Shown here: one piece after another, positions 33,986-46,700 of the stretch
How positions within the stretch are numbered: position 1 is the stretch's first letter
Layout: each line of letters starts with the position of its first letter
Origin: Lytechinus pictus
Lineage: Eukaryota > Echinodermata > Echinoidea > Temnopleuroida > Toxopneustidae
Direction: 5' to 3'
Assembly: GCF_037042905.1 (NCBI RefSeq)
Contig: NC_087261.1
Span: 19,793,117-19,857,116 of the forward strand
Length of the DNA stretch: 64,000 nucleotides
Made by a program: the position numbers and the translations under genes
The notes under the pieces: generated by a model
What the model was told of the DNA's origin: nothing
The model's database searches: none
The model's input: the letters and a program-made list of their open reading frames with translations, nothing else

Positions 33986-34406
33986 TGTAATTAGGCCTAT
34001 ATATTATCACGAACATACTCTGGACCTGGTGACCATGATGCCAAGTGCGTTTTTCCCCAAAAAAACAACGTTTCGCTGACAATTTTTTTCCGTTTCGTAT
34101 TGTTTCGTTTATATCTGTCAAAATATGTATCTATCAAAGATATCTTGTCAGATTTGTGCAGGGTGTATTCTACTTGATATACCCAAATCCAGGGCAAATA
34201 TATTTTCAACTCATCATTGTTTACATCAGTTGAAGGCCGTCTGTATGCAGGTGTGAAATCCATATGGTCGCTCGGAGGTTGAATGCTGCGATTACAGCAT
34301 CATTTTTGTTAGCATGTTTAAATAACAATTGTGTAAATACCAGTATAGCCTATATACAGGCATGACAGGGTTTGGATACAACACTCGTGGCGCCTGACAT
34401 TCCGCT

Positions 34407-34482
34407 ATGGCGGGGCTACGAGTTTGGTTTGTGTGTTATGTATTCTTAGCGACATGGCATGACATTCTTGGCAATAATTCAG
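34407..34482 (+). CDS. Gene B exon 1: start codon and signal peptide
   Basis: ATGG start followed by MAGLRVWFVCYVFLATWHD: one basic residue then a hydrophobic run, a classic secretory signal. The exon ends after NNS with one base of the next codon (phase 1) before a strong GTAAGA donor at 34483. The next recognised exon in this direction (48671) begins in phase 1. If those two are not joined, this would be exon 1 of an unseen gene. Confidence 0.65.
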
Positions 34483-37400
34483 GTAAGAAACATCAAATTA
34501 CTTTGAATATTACAAAACTTTTCTTAGGACAACGATATCATTTTTGGTCCCCAGAAAACTAATATACTTATCTTTTGTTTAGATTTGAAGGAATGTGTCT
34601 AACAAGGAAAAGTATATTTACGGTCTTGCATTGATACATGAAATGATTGAAATATTATTTGGAAACGCATTATGTAAAATTGGTTTTTTAAATATACAAA
34701 AATGGCAAATGGGGAGTGAAGAAATATTAATGAATGTTTTCATAATGGAACCATCCAGTCTATCTAAATCTATTGACGTTTTGTAATAGAATAGAGCCAT
34801 TCTGGAAAAAGAGGCCTATATAAACTTTTCAAAGCAATTTGGGGTAAAAGTTGGGAACCGGACTATTTCACACAATTCAAATATGCTACATCTGAGTAGA
34901 CCAGTCCCCAAGCTGATTTCTCATGTTTTGATCACCTCATTTGCATTAACAAAATGGGTGCCAAATTTGACCATTCAGAATATAATTTCTACAATGTTTT
35001 TAACTATATTCGCCTTCACAGACATGCGTAATGCAAAATCCTGCATATAGTAGACCGGCCAAATGTCAAAAAGTGCTCTAGATAAGGATTCGACGGCAAA
35101 ATTTGTTAATGCTCGGCATCCAATCTAAAAGTCTTGCAAAAATACCCAGGAATAGCGTACGGCCGGATGCCAAGCGCAATTTTGCGCGAAAGTGTCATTT
35201 TTAGCGTAAAATCTGAAAGAATGTCGAAAATCACGCAGTTTGATATTTTGACGGATTATCATCATATTTGTGATTATCTTTGATATGGAATTACTTTTAT
35301 TCAGAGTTTCAAATTATAAATCTCATAAATATGCATTTCAAATTTGAATATTACACACACACATATAGCACAGTGAAACATAAAACCGCGATTTTCTCAA
35401 AATAAAAGTTTGTGAAAATTATCAATAGTTTGAAGTTTTTTACGCAACTTAATTTTTTTTTATTTCAATTCGTTTATCCATCGAATGTAAAGTAAATGTC
35501 CTAATGCCACAAATATTAAAAGAATTTTCAAGTAAGATAGAAGATATCTCATTTTATGTTATCCGAAAGGAGACAATGTGCATTTTACCAGGTGCGCATT
35601 TTGAAAGAAAAATTGAAAATGCCGTACATTATGTACATAATTACATGTATAAGTACATACTAAAAGCGAGTTTTTAATTACATGTATAAGTACGCACTAA
35701 AGCGAGTTTTTAATTGGATAGCACATTTTGTCAATTCTTTGCATCCCAGCTATAATCTTGAGGAAATACTGAGGAATAACGTATGGGCGGATGCCAAGTA
35801 CACTTTTGCGTGAAAGTATCATTTTTAGCGTAAATTCTGAAAGACTTTCGAGAATCACGCATTTTGATATTTTGACGGGACTTGTAACATAATTTGATTT
35901 CCTTTGATATGCGATTATATACAGTATATTTGGAGTTTCAAATCATAAGTCTACTAAATATGCATTTCAATTTGGAATATAACACACACATATATGGCAC
36001 TATGAGATATAAAATCGTGATTTACTCAAAATAAAAGTTTGTGAACACTATCAATAGTTCTAAGTTTTTTTACAACTTAAATTCTTCGATTTAAATGGGT
36101 TCATCTATATTGAATATCGATCGTTTCTAATGTCTCAAATATTAAAAGAATTTTCAAGTAAGATGGAAGATATATTTTCCGAAAGGGGACATTCAAAATT
36201 TATCGGGGAGGGAGGGGGCCATTTAGAATGTAAAATTGAAGATACCGTACATTATAAACATAATTACATGAATAAGTACATACTTAAAACGAGTTACAAA
36301 ATTTCTGGCCACAACTGCCCCCGCAACTGCCCCCCCCCCCCTTGCCTAAAGTCATGTGTAGTCTCCGAAAAGGATTACATGGAGCTGAAAGTATCCCATT
36401 TTCAAGATAATATACCCAAAGTATTCTGCTCGCGATTCGAGTGTATATTTTATTTTGGTTTAGCGAGATAGGCACCCTACACAGAATTACAAAAAGATGC
36501 CAAATAAATTTTCGACTCGAGCTTCGCGCTGGCATTAATAAATGAGATAAACAACTTGCTATCTGTTAGAAAAACATGCTTGAAGTGTCAATTTCTTAGA
36601 AAATTATAAAATAAATTAGCTCGCCGTTCGCGCTCACATTGTTTAGTTAAATACGCATCCAGTCCATTATTAAATAAATGTGCATACTGTATGTCAAATT
36701 TTTAGCTCTGAGTGTCTCCCAATTTTAGCTCGCACTTTTGCTCTAACGTTTTTGTTTAGTACGATATTCATATTTTTCCTACATTAAAAACATGTTTCAA
36801 ATCATTCGTTTAATTCGAAATTTTCAGCTCACGCTTCCCGCTCGCATTAAATCCTATAATTAAATACTGATTATTGTTCATGATTTGACGGTTTGTATTT
36901 TACCTCATTTGCTAAAAAAGCATGAATGCTTCTAAGCAAGCAACCAGGGGATCGATGGCTTAAGGTATCCTCCGAGGGACCTATAATGAGGATTAAAATG
37001 CCTTATACCATTACTAGTAAGGTATTTAAATGCCTTACTAGCGCACCAAGTGGGAATCGAACCCAGGCCACCGGAATCCGAAACCCCCTCTTGAGCTATC
37101 GCACCTTAGAATGTTTCGTTTCTAATAAAAAAAAAAAAGCCAGCTCGGCTTGTACTGTTTTTTTTTAAACAGATAAATACCATTCTTTATTTCAAAACGT
37201 CATCAAAATGTCCAGTTTACGGATTGGAATAAAAAAAAACAGATTGCGTCTCGCGCTCGCATCAATAGCCTATATATTATTTTTAAAAAAATATGTATTA
37301 AATGCTCCGTTTTAATGTCAGAATATTAAAACTTTCTGAAATTTCTAACATTACCATAAGATACGAATCATGTTCATGATTACTCTTACGAATAATTGTG

Positions 37401-40400
37401 TAACTTTCTAACTTTCAGCTCCTAATTTCATGGCATATACAAAAACTGCTTGCGCTTCGCGTTCGCATTCAAATAGGCCTTGTCAGATACTTAATCGTGC
37501 TTGTGAGAATAAAGCTAATATATATGTACTTAATAATAAATATTTGATAAAAGAATCTATTTTGATACTCCCTGCAACATACCAAGGCCCTCCCCCGTGC
37601 TCCTCTGCTGACAAAATCCTAGGTAAGTACACTGCTGGTGAGCGAGCTGACTGATCAAGTCTATTTAACAAAAGCATTAATTTAGGGAACAATTTGTGTT
37701 TATTAAGGAAAAAATGTTTTAAATACAATATTTACATTCAATTGAGGTCATAATAAACAAATAGATATATAAATAAACATATAAATAAATAAAATAATAA
37801 ATAAATGACCCCCTCCCCAACAAGCTTTCTATTATTTTGCTTCTGTTGTTTTATGTTTTTTTTTCTTGAATTTTTTTGGGGGCAAGTTTCCCCCTCCCCC
37901 TCACTTCCATGCATCTTCCATCTAAAGGCTTACGTCAGTGTCCGTAGCTCATTTTAAATTTAAAAGTTATGATGACATTTCAAAAAAATACCCGCATATG
38001 GCCAAAGATCAGTGACTTTAAATGACCTTTGACCTTAATCATGTGATCTAAAACTTGTGCAAGACGATCAGTAATACCTGAATACTGTTATTAGTGTCAT
38101 TATTTTTTTCTATATGTTCAAAATTATAATGAAATTTCAAAAAAAAACGTAACATTGGTTAAGATTTCAAGGTAGATAGGATGCTGTTATATCAAAACTG
38201 CCGTCGCCTATGCCGGAAAAGTGGCCCCCTTAGTCCTGCTCTGCTATGCAGGCGAGACAAAAATTAGGAATTGCCGTGGCAATAACCATATTTTTTTTAG
38301 ACTTTGATAATCCAATAACTGAAGTAAAATGTAGATTGAAAGAGTAGGTTAAAAAATGCTAGTTCAATCGTTTTATTTACACATGAATGTTTTAGGATAT
38401 AGATATTCATATAAAATTAATGTTACCATGGTAACGGCGAATTAAATATCAGACCTATTTATGAATTTCCCCACAGGTAGATTTACGTTCAGCACCAATT
38501 CATTCGCGGAAATAGCAAGAAGATCGAACTATACAAAAGTAAACATAATCCCATATAATATCATGACGAGTATCGCACTGATTAACAGTATATAATTTAT
38601 GTGCAATATAGATGTAATATTGTGCGCTGTTTTTTTTTTTTTTTTACATAAATCCGCATCTGATAAATGTACATTGTTATCTTTCGCATATATAACATAA
38701 AATGATATATCTTGCATCTTATTTCATTTTTTTTTCACTATAAGTGACATGACAACAATTATTATATATTTATTAGGTTAGCGCTAAAATGGACGAAATT
38801 GAGATGCGGAACACAAACATTATACCATTGATAGTTTTTCACAAACTTTTATTTTGAGTAAATCACGATTTTATATCTCATAGTGCCATATATATGTGTG
38901 TTATATTCCAAATTGAAATGCATATTTAGTAGACTTATAATTTGAAACTCCAAATATAAATAATCGCATATAAAAGGAAATCAAATTATCTTACAAATCC
39001 CGTCAAAATATCAAAATGCGTGATTTTCGACAGTCTTTCAGAATTTACGCTAAAAATGATACTTTCACGCAAAATTGTACTTGGCATCCGCCCGTACGTT
39101 ATTCCTCAGTATTTCCGCAAGGTTTTTAGCTGGGATGCAAAGAATTGACAAATTGTGCTTTCCAAATAAAAACTCACTTTAGTGCGTACTTCTACATGTA
39201 ATTAAAAACTCGCTTTAGTGTGAACTTATACATGTAATTATGTACATAATGTATGGTATTTTCAATTTTTCTTTCAAAATTCGCACCTGGTAAAATGCAC
39301 ATTGTCTCCTTTCGGATAACATAAAATGATATATCTTCTATCTTACTCGAAAATTCTTTTAATATTTGTGGCATTAGGACATTTACTTTACATTCGATGG
39401 ATAAACGAATTGAAATCGAAGAATTTAAGTTGCGTAAAAAACTTCAAACTATTGATAGTTTTCACAAACTTTTATTTTGAGAAAATCGCGGTTTTATGTT
39501 TCCTGTGCCGTATGTATGTGTGTAATATTCAAATTTGAAATGCATATTTATGAAACTTATAATTTGAAACTCTGAATAAAAATAATTTCATATCAAAGAT
39601 AATCAATAATATGATGATAATCCGTCAAAATATCAAAATGCGTGATTTTCGACATTCTTTCAGATTTTACGCTAAAAATGACACTTTCACGCAAAATTGC
39701 GCTTGGCATCCGGCCGCACGCTATTCCTGGGTATTTTTGCAAGACTATTGGCTGAGATGCCAAGCATTAGCAAGCATTAACAAATTTTGCCGTCCAAAGT
39801 ATAAAAAATCGTTTTGGCCGGTCTACTAATACATAATGTGTACCATTGGGGAAAATTTGTTATTGTGTTTGCGGCTAATCAATTATGCAAATTCATGCAT
39901 ATTTTGGAATATTATGCTACAATTTGATAATTTCAGCTCAAATGTTTATAATCTTTGGTACAAATAACATTTACATCATTATAAATAATTGTACGGCCCG
40001 TTTAATATAATATCATAGTCAGTGAGAATGTATTTTATCGTTTCTTATGTTTTTCTTTGTATTTGGTACCATTTGTTTTGTAGCTGTTTTTTTATTGATC
40101 TGTAAAAGTATTGATTATGAAAGACAGAAAATGAATAGCTTCAATGATTTAATTATGTAATCACTTTTTTTTTACAAATATTTGATTCGTATATATCCAT
40201 GGGCATACACACATACACCCACACTCACATCTGCATACAAAGGAAAATGCTTTCAAGGAGGGCCCTCCCATTTAAAAGCACACTGGTGGTGTTCCAATGA
40301 ATTCCATGAACCTATCTGTATTCAAAGCGAAAGTGTTTATTGATTGCTTTAATTTCAATTATGAAATGATTTTTAGAATCATTAAATTAATCAATTCATT

Positions 40401-43400
40401 CATATTTAGAAGTTGTTTTAACCAATTAGTTGCATTTGATATCATTTGGAGTAGTTATGTTCCCCGCCGAACAAAATATGATCATATATATATATATATA
40501 GCTATATGCAGCAATGGAGATACACACCTGAAAGTTGACCCTGAGTCAACCGACTTGAAGTCAATTTACTCAGAGTCATGTTCAGGACTTATAATTTTTT
40601 TGAGCTCGGAGAGTGTACTACGGGCGGCAATGGAGTGCTTTCACGATGGGAAACACAGTTGGGGGGTGTGATCGCATATTAGAACAGCCACTACGTACAT
40701 TCATAGACCTGCTGTGTGTTCTGCGGAGCGAGAGCTGATTTTGTGAAATAGTGTAGTCTTATTCCAGGAACGAATAAATAACTATAAAAAAAGAGTAAAA
40801 TTTTGATTTTTTTTTTTTTTTTTTTTGTTGAATAATATGGTTCCAAGATTAATCAACAAAATATTTGTTCATTCAATTCAATTTGGATTACATCCAATTA
40901 AGTGTACTAAGGTCTAGATTAGTAGGGTTTCCAGGGCTGCAGTTGGGGGGGGGGCAGTTGATATTTGAATTAACAATAAAAATGAAAACAACGGTAGATC
41001 GACTTGATTTCGATGTATACATAACATATCATAGATCCTGTCCATGTCTCAATTTTTTTTTTGGGGGGGGGGTGCAGTTGATATATTGATATAGCATACT
41101 ACTCAGTATTATTATATTTCTTGATATAATGGACTAAAAGTGATGGAATGTTTTTGTACGGTGACTGGAGGTCACTGTCTGTAGTATTCACTTAACTTGA
41201 TGTTGTTATGCCTCACTTCATGGATTTTCATGTTGAGATAACATTACCTAATCCCATACCCTGTCTATGACTTTTTTTTTCCAGCGGGGGGGGGGGGGTG
41301 GGAATTGATATCATGATTTTGCATAAAACTGTTAATAAAACAACCTCAGTCGTGTGATTATATTCCTTCATGTAACTGACTAAAAGTGATGACATGTTTT
41401 TTTATTAGATGACTTGAGGGTTTTGTGGGTAGTATTAACTTTACTTGAAGTTTTGGGTCACTTTATGGCTTTCATGTGTGTACATTGTCTAGAGACATTT
41501 AATTATCCCGGCATGTCCGACATCCACGTATCATACTTACTCATACTATTTTTTCCCATTTATTCATTTATTTATTTAGTTATTTTTTATTTGGGGGGGG
41601 GGGGAGTTGATATTTAAAGACGCACATTCCTCGCCAGTAGTTCTGCAGCATGGAGACTTAACGCAGCAATGCCCACGCGATTTCGTGCGAATGGGACTGT
41701 GTGTTGTTATGACTCTCTTTGTGGATTTTCAGGACTAGATAACATTACCTTATATCCCTTAATATAATCAACTCAAAGAGAATATATGTTTTAGTTGGCT
41801 GACTTGAGGTCAATAATGGTGGTATTCATCTTACATGAAGTTGTTATGACTCTATTTGTGGATTTTCATGACTAGATAACATTACCTTATATCCCTTAAT
41901 ATAATCGACTCAAAGTGATGATATATTTTACTTAGCTGACTTGAGGTCAATAATGGTGGTATTCATCTTACCTGAAGTTGTTATGACTCTCTTTGTGGAT
42001 TTTCAGGAATAGATGACATTACGTTATTCCCATATCCTGTCCATATCTTAATATAATAGTTTTTTTTTTTTTTTTTTTTTTTGGGGGGGGGGTGGAGCAG
42101 TTGGTATCTTACTTTAGCGTGAAACTGACCTAAAATATATGAAGTATATAAAGTAATATATCCCTCATTAAAATCGACTCAAAGTGATGATATGTTTTAG
42201 TTTGCTGACTTCAGGTCAATAATGGTGGTATTCATCTTACCTCAAGTTGTTATGACTCTCTTTGTTGATTTTTTAGCGTTGCGGGGTGATATGTATCGAA
42301 ATCTGACATAGTTACCATATAGATCTAGATCTATTATTTTAATTATGTTGAAAAAAGTACAATTCAATGTCAATAGATCTACCAAGAATTGCCTCATCCG
42401 GCCTAGATCTACATTTTCAACTTGACAAATCAAATCAAATCAAATTAATCGACATGTTGATACATGCGCGCGCACACACACACACACATACACACACAAA
42501 CCTTTTGAAGAAAATATGGGGGATGGGCGGGGGGGATGGGGGAACAGCAGCGCGCCCCTCAAAGACACAAACCCTACCAGAAGTAGGCCTACGCCACTGT
42601 CAGTACACTTTATTGGATGTCAAAATTGACGAATCTTGGAAAATAAGCGTCGAACCATAATATCACACCACAGTTTGAACAACAAAAACAAAACCAAACA
42701 ATTTTAGAGCATTGTTATAATTATTATTTTACTTATTTATTTATTCATGGAATAAGACTACACAATTACTCAAAATCGGCTCTCGCTCCGCAGAGTACGC
42801 AGTAGGTCTATGCACGTACGTATAGTGGCTGTTCTAATACGCGACCACAACCCCACATTAATCGCTCTGCGTGGAACATTACAATGACAAATCTAGACCC
42901 AGATGTTGTTTGAAGGTTTGCATGGTGGTATGTACAATCGCTGATGTGGTTTACGGTACACCATGTGAAGTGTTGTAGAAACAGAGGATAGGAGAAGAGA
43001 AGAAATGGATAGGCGAGAAAGTGGAGATTAGAGAGTAGAGTATTCTTTCTTGAAAGTAGTCCTGAAAAGGACTGTAAACCAGGAAAGATTGATGAGTTGA
43101 GAACAGCTTGAGTAGTAGAGCTAGTGAGGAGATGCTGGCTTGAGTCGGCGAGTAGAGATGATGAGTAGATGCTGGCTTGAGTAGGCGAGTAGAGATGATG
43201 AGTAGTACTACTCATCATCTCTACTCGCCGACTCAAGCCAGCATCTCCTCACTAGCTCTACTACTCAAGCTGTTCTCAACTCATCAATCTTTCCTGGTTT
43301 ACAGTCCTTTTCAGGACTACTTTCAAGAAAGAATACTCTACTCTCTAATCTCCACTTTCTCGCCTATCCATTTCTTCTCTTCTCCTATCCTCTGTTTCTA

Positions 43401-43729
43401 CAACACTTCACATGGTGTACCGTAAACCACATCAGCGAAATCTAGACTCATTATTTTGTTATTAAGGCATTATAATTAATACAGGAAACGCAAATAGAGA
43501 TGAATAACCAAGCAATAACTCAAACCAGTTGAACAGTTATCAAGAAAACAGACAACATGTTAGAAAAATCAACTGAAAGAAACTGCAATCGTGATATAGC
43601 ACTCCGTTGCCGCCCGCAGTACACTCTCTGAGCTCGAAAAAATTATAAGTCCTGAACATGACTCTGAGTAAATTGACTTCAAGTCGGTTGACTCAGGGTC
43701 AACTTTCAGGTGTGTATCTCCATTGCTGC

Positions 43730-43792
<63 letters not shown>

Positions 43793-46700
43793 TATATGAT
43801 CATATACATATACATATATATATATATATATTTATATTTCTATATATATTCTTTATATATATATATTAATATATTATATATATATTCATATATATATATA
43901 TATTGATAGGCAACATGGTCTTGGTGCACATTTCTATACTGATGACATCCAGCTGTATACCTCACATTTGAGTCAAAAGTTGGACATGCGGAAGATCGTG
44001 CAGCTTCTCTTGTTGGTGCTGCCATTGAGAAGATTCGCTGTTGGATGAAGGTCAACTTCCTGGAGCTTAACGAAAAAAGAGTATCTTGTTATGTCATCTC
44101 CATATATGGGTAATAATTATGACTACAACTCCAGTCTTAATAGGTTAGGAAGCTATATCTCCAGTATGAAAGGCTAGAAATCTTGGCGTAGTCCTTGATA
44201 GAAAAATGAGCATGGAGAAACACACATCCATGTCTGCCAATCTCTATACTACCCAGGTCCACAGGATTGCTGAGATCAGACATTGTCTTACATGAGGTGC
44301 TGCAGAAAATATCATCCATGCCCTGATAACCTCTAGACTGGACTTCTAAAACTGTCTCCTTGCTGGTTTATCTTCATCAGGCATCCCTAGCCTTTTTCAA
44401 TCATAGGACGCAGTGTGAACATTTGCTCTGCATTGGGCATTGACTGGGCTGGACACTTTCTTGTTCTTGCTCGTGTTTTTATCGTGGAGCTAATCTGTGT
44501 TTAGCCCCATGTTTTGATAATTTCCTATTCTGTACTGAGTTTCGTTTGGCAAAGTATCTTTCAAGGATTGGATAGAAGCCGTAGTCTTCAATTTTCACTT
44601 TGAAGGTTGACCCGTGAAATGTATCGTCGCCAAATAAATAAATAAATAAATCGGTAATGACCAAGAAAATGAGTAAGTGATCCGGTAATACTGGCCCCTT
44701 GTCCTCATTACAAATTGTTCTTTGGTTAACAGCGATGATTCCCGGGTAGCGTTTCATGAAAGCACTTGTCAGACGTTTTATCCGACATGTCCTGTTTTAT
44801 CCGACAGTTACCATAGTAACAGTGCTTGTCAGCCAATCAAAATCAAGAAAAGTTGTCGGACAGAAATGTTGATGAAACGCTCCGCAGTTCTGATGGAGCT
44901 GAATCAAAGCTATAATTTCGCTACACGGATTTTAACAATGTCTTGATGCTTATATCTAATTGATAAACTACGCTGCATAAATTCATTAATTCATTCATTT
45001 ATTGATTCCACTTTTAAAACAAATAACATAATATACAAAACAAATGTATTCGTAAACATAGTGTATCAAAGATCAAATAAAATATCTAACATAAGTATTT
45101 AAACATAAGGTTCACTACAAATTGATTATTAGTACTATCTGTTATCTAATTATAAAGGATATAACACTTTTGAATATATCTAATTCAGCATAATTACAAG
45201 TTTTTCAATTTCTAAACCCTTCTTTTATTACGGGTTAATTGAATTTGGTAATTGTCATGATTATAGGATCAGCATCAGTACGTTTTATATTGGGCATGTC
45301 TAATATACCTTGCGAACATATTACTTTTTTACAGGTGTGGGTGTTGGGGATGTGTGTCTTTGTTCTAGAGCGCAATTAACAGTTGTGGCAAAAGAAGTTT
45401 ATCAGATCGCAAAATCGTAAAATAGCCTTAAAAAGGTAATTCAATCATTGAAGCTTAATATTTGTCTGCAATTGATAAGTAGTTTTTGAAAGATCTCGTA
45501 ACAAACATGTACAAAGCAAATGGATGGCAGAAAATACAAGAAGTACATTAAGAAAAATTCAAAGAACAATAAAATACACAGAAATTGACTGTTGTATCAT
45601 ATTTAAGGGCCAAACAATTATTCATAATGATACAAAAACCAAAAATAATAAACGTTTAAGGTGGAATTATCATATAACAGCATAATATTGCAAAATATGC
45701 ATACATTTTCATAAATAATTAGCTGCAAACAGTAAAAACAATTTTTCCGAATGGTACACTTTATGTATCCAGGATTATATATAGATGTGTGAAATTATAC
45801 ATGTACAACAGCTTTGGCAACTCTTTTATTTGAATATTTTGTGAAAGAAATGAATTAAGAGAACAATGGTAGACGTAGCTTAAATCAAGGTTCCCCAGAT
45901 CTATCTGCCATTGTTCTCTTCATCCATTTCTTTCACAATATATACACAACAAAAAAGTAAGTTCCCCCTTAAACAAACATCAATAATTTCCGAACCAATG
46001 CGAGTTTTTAATATATTTTTACGTGAGCGTGTAGGTAATTTTATAAGCTATCCTCTGAGTAAAAGTTATGGACGTATTTTACGTCATGCTTCAGTGAGCA
46101 CCGTTAGAAGGCAAAAATGTCACTTTTCAAAAGTTACAAGCCAAATATCATTACTTTGATTCCATTTTATTCGAACTAATTCCACATTCTCATCATGAAA
46201 AATAGTCAGAAGGCTGGTAAAAGTTACTTTCTAAAAGACGATACAACTTTTTTGGCTAAATTTCACGGTTGAATAAACACAAATCCAAATTTGCTATAAT
46301 TGGATTTTTTACACATTTCTATCGCTAAAAATGATAGAATATGATGACAGTTATTTTGGGGAAGAGTATCTTCAACAATATTCATCGTTTCACGGTTTAA
46401 TGAACATTAATTGAAAACAAAAAATACGATTTTCAAATATCATAGGCATGTATTGTTTCAGTTTGGTAACTAAAAATGATTCATGACCAATTAACATGCT
46501 TCAATGATTCAAAGGTTTTTAATTAAACATTCACGCTTGAATGAACATGTGGAATGTGATTAGCTTTTTTTTACGTTATTGGAAAAAATGCAATTTGTAA
46601 CTATGGATATCTGTCACAATCCCGATGTTTAATGCATCAGTGAGCACACAATATTCGAAAATTATGCAAATGAGAAGAAAGTTCAAGGCCTTGGCCCCAC

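Larger units (their letters stand above)
30865..34406. other. Intergenic DNA between A2 and B: microsatellite, MITEs, SINE
   Basis: No gene was recognised. It contains the (GTA)n tract at 31090-31460, a TIR fragment at 31829-31905 (GGGTCCCGTAACACAAAGG), a TG-rich tract at 32716-32850, MITEs at 33021 and 33307, and a SINE at 33845. The gene B promoter should lie in the last few hundred bases; TATAGCCTATATAC at about 34345 is a weak TATA-like candidate only. Confidence 0.4.
42899..43437. mobile_element. Near-perfect hairpin element with histone 3'-end signals
   Basis: From 42932 to 43437 the sequence is an inverted repeat whose arms I find identical base for base outside a central 37-bp duplication (43132-43168 and 43169-43205, one difference). 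AAATCTAGAC lies on both sides (42889-42898, 43438-43447), consistent with a 10-bp target duplication. A 33-nt asymmetric left extension holds GGTTTGCATGGTGGTATG, the module also present at 2.5 and 8.7 kb. The overlapping open frames are hairpin artefacts. The near-identity implies a very recent origin, or an assembly artefact. Confidence 0.8.
40502..43728. mobile_element. Inverted-repeat element inserted at (TA)n, with secondary insertion
   Basis: Left arm text GCAGCAATGGAGATACACAC, GAAAGTTGACCCTGAGTCAA and GAGCTCGGAGAGTGTACT is found inverted at the right end (43598-43728). The inner left part TCTGCGGAGCGAGAGC reappears inverted as GCTCTCGCTCCGCAGA near 42780. Both outer ends abut (TA)n. The right arm is split by the hairpin element 42899-43437 and about 150 bp of extra sequence. 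The interior is tandem repeats with poly-G tracts. No transposase. Confidence 0.7.

Noticed and set aside
40297-40671. 124-codon plus-strand frame
   Set aside because: Its second half is the left arm of an inverted-repeat element and the first half is AT-rich intron.
42808-43236. 142-codon minus-strand and mirrored 82-codon plus-strand frames
   Set aside because: Both read the same hairpin element arms; the peptide is duplicated because the arms are identical. No known domain.
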